Source of the DNA: Cellvibrio sp. pealriver
GTDB taxonomy: Bacteria > Pseudomonadota > Gammaproteobacteria > Pseudomonadales > Cellvibrionaceae
DNA: 64,000 nucleotides
Direction of reading: 5' to 3'
NCBI RefSeq assembly: GCF_001183545.1
Contig: NZ_KQ236688.1
Location: forward strand, 3,050,395 to 3,114,394
The position numbers were made by a program, and so were the translations under genes. Each line of letters begins with the position of its first letter. The stretch's first letter is position 1. Positions 34,360 through 43,888 of this stretch are shown here, piece after piece. The notes beneath the pieces are model-generated. The model made no database searches. It saw only the letters and a list, made by a program, of their open reading frames with translations, and was not told where the DNA came from.

Positions 34360-35154
34360 TTAGATTTCGTTAGACGGCTTGCCAATCGTTGCCAGAATTC
34401 CACCATCGACATACACAATTTGGCCGGTGACAAAATCGCTGGCTTTTGATGCAAGAAAAATGGTCGCGCCTTGCAAGTCATCCGGGTCGCCCCATTTGGC
34501 GGCAGGTGTGCGGTTGATAATAAAATCATTGAACGGGTGGCCATCCACACGGATGGGTTCAGTTTGGCTGGTAGCAAAATAACCGGGGCCAATGCCATTC
34601 ACTTGCACATTGTATTTCGCCCATTCAGTGGCCATATTCTTGGTCAGCATTTTCAATCCGCCTTTGGCAGCCGCGTAAGCGCCGACAGAATTGCGACCGA
34701 GCTCGCTCATCATTGAACAGATATTAATAATCTTGCCCTGACGACGCTCTACCATTTTGCGCGCAACCGGACGCGTCATGGTAAACACACCGGTTAAATC
34801 GATTTTGATTACTTCTTCAAAATCTTCCAGCGACATTTCCAGTAACGGCGTGCGCTTGATAATGCCCGCGTTATTAATCAGGATATCGATAGCGCCATGG
34901 TCTTTTTCAATTTGTTCAACCGCTGCAATGACTTGATCTTCATCGGTGACATTGAATTTGTAACCAAATGCCTTGAAACCTTTTGCGCGATATTCATTAA
35001 CCGCATTGTCGATTTTTTCTTGCGACGAGTTGCCATTAATAATTAAGGTTGCGCCTGCACTGGCAAGGCCGGACGCCATGGCCATGCCCAAACCGTGAGT
35101 CGCGCCAGTGACCAGCGCGATTTTTCCGGTTAAATCAAACAGTGGATGATTCAT
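34360..35154 (-). CDS. kduD: KduD-type SDR: 2-keto-3-deoxygluconate 5-dehydrogenase / gluconate 5-dehydrogenase family
   Basis: A 264-residue short-chain dehydrogenase: cofactor motif TGATHGLGMAMASGLA, NNAG, the catalytic Ser in IINICSMMSEL and YAAAKGG (Tyr-x-x-x-Lys), and the closing YVDGGILATIGK. The sequence most resembles gluconate 5-dehydrogenase-like SDRs, but it directly follows kduI and lies in a pectin cluster, so reduction of 2,5-diketo-3-deoxygluconate to 2-keto-3-deoxygluconate is the likely role. GAG precedes ATG 35154. A palindromic repeat (35182-35248) lies between it and kduI. Function is inferred from context as much as sequence. Confidence 0.85.
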   Translation of the reverse strand: MNHPLFDLTGKIALVTGATHGLGMAMASGLASAGATLIINGNSSQEKIDNAVNEYRAKGFKAFGYKFNVTDEDQVIAAVEQIEKDHGAIDILINNAGIIKRTPLLEMSLEDFEEVIKIDLTGVFTMTRPVARKMVERRQGKIINICSMMSELGRNSVGAYAAAKGGLKMLTKNMATEWAKYNVQVNGIGPGYFATSQTEPIRVDGHPFNDFIINRTPAAKWGDPDDLQGATIFLASKASDFVTGQIVYVDGGILATIGKPSNEI

Positions 35155-35181
35155 GTTTTTATCTCAATTTAAATGGGAGTC

Positions 35182-35248
35182 GTCATCCTCGCGTAGCGGG
35201 ATCCAGATTTTAAAACGCAATCCATGGATACCCGCACGCGGGTATGAC
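35182..35248. repeat. REP-like inverted repeat, GTCATCC family, copy 1
   Basis: Left end GTCATCCTCGCGTAGCGGG and right end CCCGCACGCGGGTATGAC form two hairpins and an outer inverted repeat. Related copies lie at 52266-52325 and 60878-60951. This copy sits inside the presumed kduI-kduD transcript. Confidence 0.85.
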
Positions 35249-35257
35249 AGAACAAAC

Positions 35258-36097
35258 TTATTTCAATTCACTGGGCTTGTGATGATCCATATCGGTGTAA
35301 TCGTGGTTCTCTCCCGCCATGCCCCAAATAAACGTGTAGTTCGCCGTGCCTACGCCCGAGTGCATTGACCAAGGTGGTGAGACGACCGCTTGTTCATTAC
35401 CAACCCACAGGTGACGGGTCTCTTCCGCTGGCCCCATGAAATGGCATACCGCATGGTCTTGTGGAATGTTGAAATAAAAATAGGCTTCCATACGGCGGCT
35501 GTGCGTATGCATGGGCATAGTGTTCCAAATACTGCCGGGTTTTAATTCGGTCATCCCCATTTGCAATTGGCAGGTATCCAGTACGGTGCTGATCATCAGC
35601 TGATAAATATCGCGCTCGTTGCAGGTATCGCCTGCGCCCATGTGCAACACCTTGCTGTTTTCTTTATTTAATTTTTTGGTGGGATAAGTGCAATGTGCGG
35701 GTGTTGAATTCAAATAAAATTTGGCTGGATTGGCTGCATCGACACTGGAGAAAATCACTTCTTTGGCACCGCGACCAATATACAGCGCCTCTTTGGTGTT
35801 GATCTCATAGACCTCACCATCGACCGATACATTACCTGCACCGCCAATGTTAATTGCGCCCAATTCACGGCGCTGCAAAAAATATTCTGACTTTAATTGA
35901 TCGTAGGTTTCCAGCGCGACCGGCTTGGTTGCCGGAAATGCACCGCCCACCATCAACCGCTCATAATGCGTGTAGGTAAATAACACTTCATCTGCAGAAA
36001 AAATATTTTCCACCAGAAAATGCTTGCGCAATTTTTCGGTATCGTAATTTTTGTAGTCGTCGACGTGGACGGCAAAACGCTCTTCAAGGACTTTCAT
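35258..36097 (-). CDS. kduI: 5-keto-4-deoxyuronate isomerase
   Basis: Converts 5-keto-4-deoxyuronate, the breakdown product of unsaturated galacturonate, to 2,5-diketo-3-deoxygluconate. The 279-residue cupin has the zinc-binding MPMHTHSRRMEAYFYF, which supplies His, His and Glu, and a later His in PPWSMHSGVGTANYTFIWG; GRGAKEV and LHMGAGDTCNERDIYQ are further family marks. ATG 36097 gives the usual N-terminus MKVLEERFAVH; the open frame extends 12 codons further but without a fitting start. A GC-rich hairpin separates it from the GH105 gene upstream. It is followed by kduD. Confidence 0.96.
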   Translation of the reverse strand: MKVLEERFAVHVDDYKNYDTEKLRKHFLVENIFSADEVLFTYTHYERLMVGGAFPATKPVALETYDQLKSEYFLQRRELGAINIGGAGNVSVDGEVYEINTKEALYIGRGAKEVIFSSVDAANPAKFYLNSTPAHCTYPTKKLNKENSKVLHMGAGDTCNERDIYQLMISTVLDTCQLQMGMTELKPGSIWNTMPMHTHSRRMEAYFYFNIPQDHAVCHFMGPAEETRHLWVGNEQAVVSPPWSMHSGVGTANYTFIWGMAGENHDYTDMDHHKPSELK

Positions 36098-36118
36098 AAT
36101 AAAACCTGCTAATTTGCT

Positions 36119-36141
36119 CCTCCCCCTTGGCAAGGGGGAGG
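36119..36141 (-). other. GC-rich hairpin between the GH105 gene and kduI
   Basis: Perfect 10-bp stem CCTCCCCCTT/AAGGGGGAGG with loop GGC and no T run, in the 63 bases between two co-directional genes. It resembles a dispersed intergenic repeat type and could protect the upstream part of the mRNA or reduce kduI expression. Confidence 0.75.
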
Positions 36142-36160
36142 CTGGGAGGGGGTAAATATT

Positions 36161-38683
36161 TTATTGCTTCAGCAATTTATACATTTCAAGACCCGCCAAA
36201 ATAAACGGCGTATTGCCTTTAGGGTCGTTAGAAACAATGCGTTCGGTCATGTAATAGTTGTAGCTACCATCGCGACCAAAGCCCAAACCAGCCACCAGGC
36301 ATTGATCATTCATACTGATTTTTCCATCGGCGTGTACAGTGACAAATTCATTAATCATGCCTTGATAACTTTTCACCGCAAGCTCGCGATAGGTGTCTGC
36401 AGGCAAGTAACCTTTATTAACAGCTTTGGCATAAAAGTAAGTGAACATGGCGCTCGCGGTCGATTCACGATAGTTCGCAATCTCGCCCGGCTTATCCATA
36501 ATTTGCCACCAGGTCCCTGTACCCGCATCTTGATAGCGCGCAATATCCGCCGCTAACTCCACCGTAATATCGATCAGCGTTTTGCGCAATTCGGTTTCAG
36601 ATTCAGGCAAATAATCGAGCACATCTACCAGCGCCATGGCATACCAACCCAAGCCGCGCGCCCAGTATTGCGATGCACGGCCATTTTCTTTGTTTGCCCA
36701 ATTCGCTTGTTTTGATTCATCCCACGCGTGGTAATAAAGGCCGGTGTCCGGGTTGCGTAAATGTTTGCGCGCGACCACAAATTCATGCACTGCCTCTTTA
36801 AAACTTTCGTGCTGTTGTTCACCACTTTCATACAGCGATGCATATTGCGCAAGGAACGGCATGCCCATGTAAACACCATCCAACCACAATTGGTTAGGGT
36901 AAGTGGCGCGATGCCAAAACGCGCCTTCACTGGTACGTGGATGGCGTTTTAAATTTTCACGCAAAAAATCCACCGCTTTGCGATATTTTTCTGCACCGGT
37001 TTTTTGCTCCAGCAAAATCACCATTTGCCCCGGCTTAGTCAGGTCGATACTGAATAAATCCGGTTCAAATGTATGGATATGGCCGTCATCGCGAATGTAA
37101 CTGCCGGTCACGGTTTCCAATGCGCTGGTGTACGCAGGGTCAGGGCTTAATTCATTTAATTCTTGCAATGCGGCAATTTGCATTCCCACCACATCGTATT
37201 CAAATTTTCCGGGGCGTTTGCGGTATTCGTCCCAACCTTGATAGTGGTAATTCAATGTTTTGCGCGCGAGCTCGGAATCGGCCAATTTTTTAGACCAGCC
37301 CAACGCAGCATCTGCATCAACTGGATTCTTTTTTGCATCGGCACTGAGTGTAGATTCAAAACGGATGCGCGGAGTTTTGGTCAAACGCTCCACTTCCTGG
37401 TCGAGGTAAGCTTTAAAGTCAGCCTCGGTTTTAATGCCATCCAGTTCATGCTCCCAAGCGGCAAGAAAATAATATTCCAGCTCACCGCCTTTATCTTTCA
37501 TCACCGATACATAGGAATTTTCATCCTGGGTTTGTTCGGCGCGGTCATCGCGACGGAAAATTACCGCCATGCCTAAATGGTCATTTTCACCGCTCAGACT
37601 TTGCTTGCCCCAGCTGGCAACATAGGTCCAGGCGTAGCCGCTGATTTCTTGCGGCCCTTCCAACAGAGTGGTGCCTTTATGCTTGACCAAACCAATGGCC
37701 AGATTCGGCAGTTGTTTGCTCGCTTTGAGTTTGACATTCACCAAACGGCTGCCAGCGTTCATGGAAAAGTGCGCAGCGAGATCTACTTTTTGGTTGTTGA
37801 TTTGCCAGCCGTTGTAATTGATTTTAAAGCCGGAATAAATATCGCCATTGTTGGTGATGATGGCATCGCGGGTATCAACTTGCGACACCAAGTCAACGCT
37901 CTTGCCATTCCAAAAACCAAAACCACCCATGCCGAGGGATTTACCCACTTTCAGCACATCTACGCCCCAATCAGCATTGATGTGATAGTCGTCGTAATTA
38001 TTCACACCGACATTTTGCAACACGACATCGTTAACGCGTTTGCCAAAAATATCAAAACCGTTGCGCCAATCGAGATAAATACGGTACGCCACTTTGTCCG
38101 ATTCTATGCCGGGGCCTTCATAGCGAATCCAATAGGAGTGGTCGGTATACTGTGGCGGTGGCGTTACGCTCTGCACATTTTTAAATGTGCCACCCACATA
38201 TTCTTTGCCTTTCCATTCGCCGCCTTCTTTAATGGAAATTTCAGCCTGGGTTTGTTTTGTTAACGCGGGCTTGGCGATGGATGGATCACGGGTAACGGTA
38301 AAATATTTAATTTCTGCCGGAGCAAAATCCGCTACCAACAACAAACTATCGAGCGTGCCATCGCCATCGGTATCAACCGTTTGTGATGGCTGAGCTTGAT
38401 CACCTACCAATACATTCAGGTGTTTTATTGCATCATCTCCCGCGCTTATTCCCAAATCATAAAACGGGAAATAAACCGGTTCGCGCTGCAGCGCAAAAGC
38501 ATTGGCATTGGTAATCTCTGCCGTTGCCAAAGTAAATTGTTGTTCAGCGTGCGCAACAGATGTTGTAGCCGTGGCATTTTGTTTATCAATGGATTGCTCT
38601 GTGGTTTTTTCCGGTGAGCATCCAACCAATGCTGCCAAAAAAATACCGCCATAAATTACTTTATTTTTAAACAATAGACTCAC
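36161..38683 (-). CDS. DUF4861 - GH105 fusion lipoprotein (unsaturated uronyl hydrolase)
   Basis: An 840-residue exported protein with a lipobox (LAALVGC, Cys22). Residues about 55-430 form a DUF4861 domain (VDTDGDGTLDSLLLVADFAP; WIRYEGPGIESDKVAYRIYLDWRNG split in the text; FGFWNGKSVDLVSQVD). Residues about 460-840 form a GH105 domain with LWLDGVYMGMPFLAQY, YHAWDESKQANWANKENGRA, YWARGLGWYAMALVDVLDYL and TASAMFTYFYAKAVNKGYL, typical of unsaturated rhamnogalacturonyl or galacturonyl hydrolases. The enzyme would release unsaturated uronate from oligomers made by pectate or rhamnogalacturonan lyases, delivering KduI substrate. Most GH105 enzymes are single-domain and about 360-400 residues. Start GTG 38683 follows AGGGG. 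Confidence 0.9.
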   Translation of the reverse strand: MSLLFKNKVIYGGIFLAALVGCSPEKTTEQSIDKQNATATTSVAHAEQQFTLATAEITNANAFALQREPVYFPFYDLGISAGDDAIKHLNVLVGDQAQPSQTVDTDGDGTLDSLLLVADFAPAEIKYFTVTRDPSIAKPALTKQTQAEISIKEGGEWKGKEYVGGTFKNVQSVTPPPQYTDHSYWIRYEGPGIESDKVAYRIYLDWRNGFDIFGKRVNDVVLQNVGVNNYDDYHINADWGVDVLKVGKSLGMGGFGFWNGKSVDLVSQVDTRDAIITNNGDIYSGFKINYNGWQINNQKVDLAAHFSMNAGSRLVNVKLKASKQLPNLAIGLVKHKGTTLLEGPQEISGYAWTYVASWGKQSLSGENDHLGMAVIFRRDDRAEQTQDENSYVSVMKDKGGELEYYFLAAWEHELDGIKTEADFKAYLDQEVERLTKTPRIRFESTLSADAKKNPVDADAALGWSKKLADSELARKTLNYHYQGWDEYRKRPGKFEYDVVGMQIAALQELNELSPDPAYTSALETVTGSYIRDDGHIHTFEPDLFSIDLTKPGQMVILLEQKTGAEKYRKAVDFLRENLKRHPRTSEGAFWHRATYPNQLWLDGVYMGMPFLAQYASLYESGEQQHESFKEAVHEFVVARKHLRNPDTGLYYHAWDESKQANWANKENGRASQYWARGLGWYAMALVDVLDYLPESETELRKTLIDITVELAADIARYQDAGTGTWWQIMDKPGEIANYRESTASAMFTYFYAKAVNKGYLPADTYRELAVKSYQGMINEFVTVHADGKISMNDQCLVAGLGFGRDGSYNYYMTERIVSNDPKGNTPFILAGLEMYKLLKQ

Positions 38684-38746
38684 GATCTACCCCTCTCTTG
38701 CGTATCAATTTTTGCGCATTAATCGCACAGGCTTTAATAATCAAAT

Positions 38747-38775
38747 AGGGATGCCAGCGAACTGGCATCCCTTTT
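38747..38775 (-). terminator. Hairpin after the TonB-dependent receptor gene
   Basis: Perfect 11-bp stem AGGGATGCCAG/CTGGCATCCCT with a TTCG tetraloop on the minus strand, followed by a weak TATTTGATT tract. It may partly terminate the receptor transcript. Confidence 0.7.
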
Positions 38776-38844
38776 TGTTGCTTTCACCATTTATTGCTTT
38801 CGCAATTCACATACTGCATGTCGCACATATGCGCTCAAACACTA

Positions 38845-41583
38845 TCAGTATTTGTATTGCACACCGAGATAGTATTGACGGCCAGTTGAGTGGTAGTAAG
38901 AAAGACGTTTTTCATCTTCCGTACCAACCCATTGGTCATCCACTTCGTCGGTCAGGTTTAATGCTTCGAAGGTAAATTTCCAGTTATCGTTTAACTGATA
39001 ACCGAAGGATGCATCAACGTTGAACGTTTCGTTAACACCTTCTTCAACGTTGCCATCGCGACCCACTGGATAAGTGAGGTATCCGCTGCGGGTTGCAGCA
39101 GACACACGAGCGCTGAATGCATCGTCTTCGTAGTATAGCGTCGCACTGGTTGTTTCATCGGACAGGTCAACCAAAGGTTTGGTCGCCTGAACCAGACCTG
39201 CGGTGTTCAGGTAATCCATGTCGGACTCAATGCTGGTGTAAGAACCGATGAAACCGAAGTTACCCCAAACACCCGGCAGGAAAGTGAACGGCTGTTGGTA
39301 GCTAATTTCGTAACCATCCAAATCACCGCCAGGACCATTGGTTGGAACGGTGTATTGCCACTCAAGGTTTTCATTACAGTTTGCACCGTAACCACCCAGT
39401 GCAGCGCCGTTTTTGGTACAAGCATCTATCGCAGCCTGAATTGGCAAACTCAACTCACTGGCCAATTCGCTATAAACACGTGAAGAGTTCAGCGATTGGA
39501 TATGGCTCGCAATTTCTTTCTTGAACAACGTCAACGCGATCATGCCTTCTTCAGAGAAATACCACTCAGCACCTAAGTCATAACTCTTGGCTTTGGTTGG
39601 CTCAAGGAATGGGTTACTGCCGCTTACCTGACGGTTAGTACCGTTTACGGTTACGCTAGTTGCCGGAGTCAGGCTACTCAACCCTGCGCGTGAAATACCT
39701 TCGGAATAGCTTGCACGTAACAAGAAGTCCTCAACTGGCTCCAAGCTCAAATTCAGTGAAGGCAGTGTGTCGGAGTAATCGTGATCTACAGTGATCCACT
39801 GTGCAGGGGTTGTCAGAATATAGCCTGAAGTGCTTTGCTCGGTATCAAAGCGACGCACACCTACATCACCGCGGAATGGCATGCCGGCAATTTCAGTTTC
39901 AAAATCCACTTGCACAAAGTAACCCAGCGTTTCTTCAGAAACGTCATACGTACCGGTAGTCGCGGTTGAACTGGTGTTGATCACCATCGGCAAATCAAAC
40001 AGGTTGTAGGCTTCCATAATGGCTGCACGGTTAGGAATCAACCACGCACGGCCATCGCCCACACCAGCTTTGTACTCTGAAATAAAATCAGGATTAGACT
40101 GGATGTTAACGCCGTTGGCACCTTCACCACCCTGATAGGAGTATTGATCAGTGCTGAAATTAAATTCTTTTTGTTCAACACCAAATTTGAATGTCAGACC
40201 ATCCGCCAGATCGTATTCAAAATTGATTTTTGCCGCTTCACTTTCATTCAGTGTAGATTGCGGACGCTGACGCACAGCAGTAGCCACCCATGAGGCTTTC
40301 TCATAAGCCGCATCACCAAAAGTAAGGGTCGGAGTGTAGCCACGATAATCATAAGTGAAGCGCTGATTGCTCGCTTGCATCAACAATGTATTTTGGATTG
40401 GGTTGTCGTAATCGGATTTGGTTTCGCCGTACATGGCATTCACACGGAAGCTTTCACCAAATTCCTGCTTCACATTCAAGGTACCTTGAGAGAAGTCAGT
40501 TGATGCTTCGTCAAAACGGTTTTCAGAGAGCAAACGAATACCGGCCAAATCTGCATACACCAGAGTATCACCCTGAATTTCGTAATCCAGCACATTACCG
40601 GTAGTTACGTTAGTGCCAGGGTTGAGCGATGCCTGCATAAAAAGCTCTTGGCGAGTGGTATCAAATTTTGCCCATAAGCCATCCAGACTGATTTCAGTAG
40701 TATCAGTTGGACGGAATTGCAAAGACAAACTGGAGCCCAAGCGTTCCATTTCGTGCGTATAGGAATCGTAACGGGGAATACGTGGCTTGAATGACGAATT
40801 CACTTCATGAGAAGCAGTGATTGGCGCTCCATTGAGGAAGCCAAAACGGTTGGCACTTGCCTCACTCCAACGCACCGTACTAGTGCCTTCGTCTTTTACA
40901 TCACGCTCGGAATAAGACAATGAAAAAAGCGCACCGAATTTTCCATCGGCAAACGTATTACTCACCAAGAAAGAAGTAGCAGGATTGGTTTTTTCAGCGT
41001 CTTCGTTGTAGCCCAATTGGCCGGATGCGGTGAAAACAAAACCATCGTAATCAAATGGCTGCGCTGCTTTCAAATCAACGGTTGCACCCAATGAACCTTC
41101 TGCAATTTCTGCAGAACCGGTTTTACGCACTGTCAATGAGCTGAATAAATCTGATGTGAATGTGTTGAAGTCAAAACCGCGGCTGCGGTTGTTACCACCA
41201 ACAGCGTCGGTACCGCCAGTAGTAGAAATAGTCTCCATGCCGTTCAAACGCACGGTGGTAAATGCAGAGCCCAAACCACGCACAGCAATTTGACGACCTT
41301 CACCACCAGAACGGGTAATGGCTACACCGGAAATGCGCTGCAAGGATTCAGCGAGGTTGTTATCTGGAAACTCAGCAATGTCTGATGCAACAATTGAATC
41401 GGTAAAACCGCTTTGATTGCGTTTGATGTTCATCGCATTCTGCAAGCTGTCGCGGAAACTACCGGTAACAATGACCTCTTCTACGGTATCGTCTCCAGCA
41501 CCCTGATCTTGTGCATAAGCGCCCATAGACAACGTACCGGCCATCATGGCTAACACGATCGGATTGAGTTTAAATTTTCTCAT
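38845..41583 (-). CDS. TonB-dependent receptor, presumed pectin-oligosaccharide transporter
   Basis: A 912-residue outer-membrane transporter. Signal peptide to about residue 24, TonB box VEEVIVTGSF, plug domain (ESLQRISGVAITRSGGEGRQ, VRGLGSAFTTVRLNGMET) and a 22-strand barrel ending in YYLGVQYKY with a terminal aromatic residue. The pattern fits the large TonB-Xanthomonas-Caulobacter subfamily used for plant glycans rather than siderophore receptors. It lies between GH28 and DUF4861-GH105 genes in the same direction, so import of pectin oligomers is the likely role. GGGGAA precedes ATG 41583. No SusD-like partner is present, as expected for this lineage. Confidence 0.93.
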   Translation of the reverse strand: MRKFKLNPIVLAMMAGTLSMGAYAQDQGAGDDTVEEVIVTGSFRDSLQNAMNIKRNQSGFTDSIVASDIAEFPDNNLAESLQRISGVAITRSGGEGRQIAVRGLGSAFTTVRLNGMETISTTGGTDAVGGNNRSRGFDFNTFTSDLFSSLTVRKTGSAEIAEGSLGATVDLKAAQPFDYDGFVFTASGQLGYNEDAEKTNPATSFLVSNTFADGKFGALFSLSYSERDVKDEGTSTVRWSEASANRFGFLNGAPITASHEVNSSFKPRIPRYDSYTHEMERLGSSLSLQFRPTDTTEISLDGLWAKFDTTRQELFMQASLNPGTNVTTGNVLDYEIQGDTLVYADLAGIRLLSENRFDEASTDFSQGTLNVKQEFGESFRVNAMYGETKSDYDNPIQNTLLMQASNQRFTYDYRGYTPTLTFGDAAYEKASWVATAVRQRPQSTLNESEAAKINFEYDLADGLTFKFGVEQKEFNFSTDQYSYQGGEGANGVNIQSNPDFISEYKAGVGDGRAWLIPNRAAIMEAYNLFDLPMVINTSSTATTGTYDVSEETLGYFVQVDFETEIAGMPFRGDVGVRRFDTEQSTSGYILTTPAQWITVDHDYSDTLPSLNLSLEPVEDFLLRASYSEGISRAGLSSLTPATSVTVNGTNRQVSGSNPFLEPTKAKSYDLGAEWYFSEEGMIALTLFKKEIASHIQSLNSSRVYSELASELSLPIQAAIDACTKNGAALGGYGANCNENLEWQYTVPTNGPGGDLDGYEISYQQPFTFLPGVWGNFGFIGSYTSIESDMDYLNTAGLVQATKPLVDLSDETTSATLYYEDDAFSARVSAATRSGYLTYPVGRDGNVEEGVNETFNVDASFGYQLNDNWKFTFEALNLTDEVDDQWVGTEDEKRLSYYHSTGRQYYLGVQYKY

Positions 41584-41856
41584 AGCTATTCCCCATCTTT
41601 TATTGTGATTAAATCATTGAGCTAGCGTAGCTGTGTCATTCATCGCACTCACAGCGTGACAACAGATGACACGGTTTCACAAACACCACAGTAGTTGCCG
41701 CACCTTGACGACGAATGACTGCTGCAATTTGTAATCTGGTTTTGTTTCAATCCAGGCATTAACCAATCGCACTGGATCAATCACGGTTTTTATTCATGGA
41801 TGCGGCGCGTAACTTCCGCAGAAATTTTTATGTCAATAACGCTGCCTTGGCAGCCA

Positions 41857-43323
41857 TCACACTTTGAATTCAACACCCTGGATTAAAACTCCGTCCGCAA
41901 CAAAGTTATCCATTTTTTCCAACACACCAATTTCACCCACTTGGGAAAATTGGCAATTGGTGAGATGCAAATTTTGAATCGGTGAGCGCTCATAGCCACG
42001 CACCTGAAATACTTTTACTGCTTTTTGGCAAGTGAGGTTGCGGATATCGATATTGCGCACGATGGGCGTAAATTTTCCGGCGTCGCCTTCTTCGTAATCA
42101 AAGTCGATCACAATGGCGGTGTGCACTTCGCCAATGGAAACATCGCGGATAAAAAAGTTTTCAATCAAACCGCCGCGCACTGAATTGGTTTTGATGCGAA
42201 TGCCGCGCTCCAGATCCGGGCTGCTCATTTCGCAATGCTCAACAAATACGTTGCGCGCACCGCCGGAAATTTCGCTGCCGATCACAACACCGCCGTGACC
42301 GCTGCGCATTTTGCAATGGCTGATAAGAATATTTTCAGAGGGGATATTGATCCGGCGGCCATCGGCATTGCGGCCAGATTTAAGTGCGATGCAATCATCG
42401 CCGGTATCAAACAAACAATTTTTGATCACAACATTTTTGCAGGACTCAGGATCACAACCATCGGAATTGGGGCCGAGGCTCGCAAAATCGACACCATCGA
42501 TAGTGACGTTTTCACACAGCACCGGATTGAGCAACCAAAAAGGCGCATTGGTAATGGTGATACCTTCAATCAATACATTGGTGCATTGGTAGGGCTGGAC
42601 AAACACCGGGCGCAAGTAAGAACCTTCGGCATAAATGCGCTGCGCAACCGGCACATTGTTTTCCATGTCTTGCATCAGTTTATTGCGCGCTTCCGCCTGG
42701 GTTGGAACGCCGGGAATACCCCAGTCAACCGAGCTGAAATTGCTCCCCTTCCAGGGCCACCAGGTAGTGCGATTAGCCTGGCCATCCACCGTACCTTTTC
42801 CGGTCACGGCAATATTGGTTTGCTTGTAGGCGTAAATCAGCGGGGAATAACCCATGATCTCCATACCTTCCCAGCGGGTTAATACTTCAGGCAGGTAAGC
42901 TTTGGGATCGGTCTTGAATGCGATGGTCGCATCACCGGTGATATGCAGGTTGACGTTGGACAATAAATGGATCGGGCCCGTTAAGTAGCGCCCCCCAGTC
43001 ACCAGCACTTTACCGCCACCTGCGCTGTGGCACGCGGCGATTGCTTTGGCAAATGCCTCGCTGCAATCGAAAACGCCGCCCGCTTGTGCGCCAAAATCGC
43101 GGACATCAAACGTGCGCTCAGGAAATGTAGGTGCAACCACTTGCTGGCGAATCTGCTCTGCCAGTGCCCAGGCATCGGCCACGGCATTGTGATCGGCTTT
43201 GACAGATGCCTGGCGGGCACAGCCCGACCCCACACTTGCCAATGCACCAAGCCCAACCACGCCGGGCAGGGTGCGGGAGATAAAGTCACGGCGACCTGAT
43301 TGTAATAGGCAGTTATCTTTCAC
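41857..43323 (-). CDS. Polygalacturonase (glycoside hydrolase family 28)
   Basis: A 488-residue exported GH28 right-handed beta-helix enzyme that hydrolyses polygalacturonate or short galacturonides. The catalytic motifs are NSDGCDP (about 284-290), TGDDCIALKSG (about 308-318), SGHGG (about 342) and RIKTN (about 377). The N-terminus has a twin-arginine signal, SGRRDFISR, and a hydrophobic segment, so export by Tat is likely; a nearby Cys lacks a canonical lipobox. NVLIEGITITNAPFWLLNPVL points to an exo-type enzyme group. The start is GTG 43323, preceded by GAGAG. It probably heads the leftward pectin transcript, with an operator-like pair 270 bases upstream. Confidence 0.94.
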   Translation of the reverse strand: MKDNCLLQSGRRDFISRTLPGVVGLGALASVGSGCARQASVKADHNAVADAWALAEQIRQQVVAPTFPERTFDVRDFGAQAGGVFDCSEAFAKAIAACHSAGGGKVLVTGGRYLTGPIHLLSNVNLHITGDATIAFKTDPKAYLPEVLTRWEGMEIMGYSPLIYAYKQTNIAVTGKGTVDGQANRTTWWPWKGSNFSSVDWGIPGVPTQAEARNKLMQDMENNVPVAQRIYAEGSYLRPVFVQPYQCTNVLIEGITITNAPFWLLNPVLCENVTIDGVDFASLGPNSDGCDPESCKNVVIKNCLFDTGDDCIALKSGRNADGRRINIPSENILISHCKMRSGHGGVVIGSEISGGARNVFVEHCEMSSPDLERGIRIKTNSVRGGLIENFFIRDVSIGEVHTAIVIDFDYEEGDAGKFTPIVRNIDIRNLTCQKAVKVFQVRGYERSPIQNLHLTNCQFSQVGEIGVLEKMDNFVADGVLIQGVEFKV

Positions 43324-43591
43324 CAGTGTTAGCTCTCGTGTTGTCTTGCGTTTTAATTTTTTTGTTTTTCTTATTACTTACTTTTACTGACTTCTTTTAC
43401 TTACAGCCTCGCTTCACAGCTCTGAGGGCCGCCTTTGAGCCTTTTGCTGCAGGGCGAAGCATCAAAAAAGATAAACATCCTCATATAGAGTGAAAAACAT
43501 TCTGGATGTCATATTCGATAAATGCAATACAGCCACCCCAAAAAAAACCACTATTAGGTAATTTTTCGTTAATTTAGCCATTTAATGGTCA

Positions 43592-43605
43592 TGTATACGT
43601 TTACA
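43592..43605. promoter_or_regulatory. LacI-type operator, pectin region, first of a pair
   Basis: TGTATACGTTTACA, a 14-bp near-palindrome with a central CG as bound by LacI-family regulators. An identical copy starts 32 bp further on. Confidence 0.7.
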
Positions 43606-43623
43606 TTTTAAATGCGATAGTTT

Positions 43624-43637
43624 TGTATACGTTTACA
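43624..43637. promoter_or_regulatory. LacI-type operator, pectin region, second of a pair
   Basis: TGTATACGTTTACA again, exactly 32 bp (three helical turns) from the first copy. Flanking sequence differs, so the match is not part of a longer repeat. Confidence 0.7.
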
Positions 43638-43781
43638 CATGTAAATCAATAAAAATAATTTGAAATTTTTGTTTTTTGGCAAAAGAAAAATTATTTCAAT
43701 AAATGCAAATAAATTAGGATAAAAATGTTTTTCACTGCGCCATCTTTTTATGTAACAGGCTAAGGTTTCCTGTCGCACAAA

Positions 43782-43795
43782 TGAAAACGGTTACA
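43782..43795. promoter_or_regulatory. Degenerate LacI-type operator upstream of uxaA
   Basis: TGAAAACGGTTACA differs at two positions from TGTAAACGTTTACA. It lies about 280 bases before uxaA and upstream of the leader terminator. Confidence 0.45.
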
Positions 43796-43888
43796 TTGCG
43801 GGTTTTATGGGTTTTGGGGCTGTTGCGAGGGGTAAAAATCCGGCGTAGATTTGATCCCGGTATTGACCGAATACCATTGCCGATTTTG

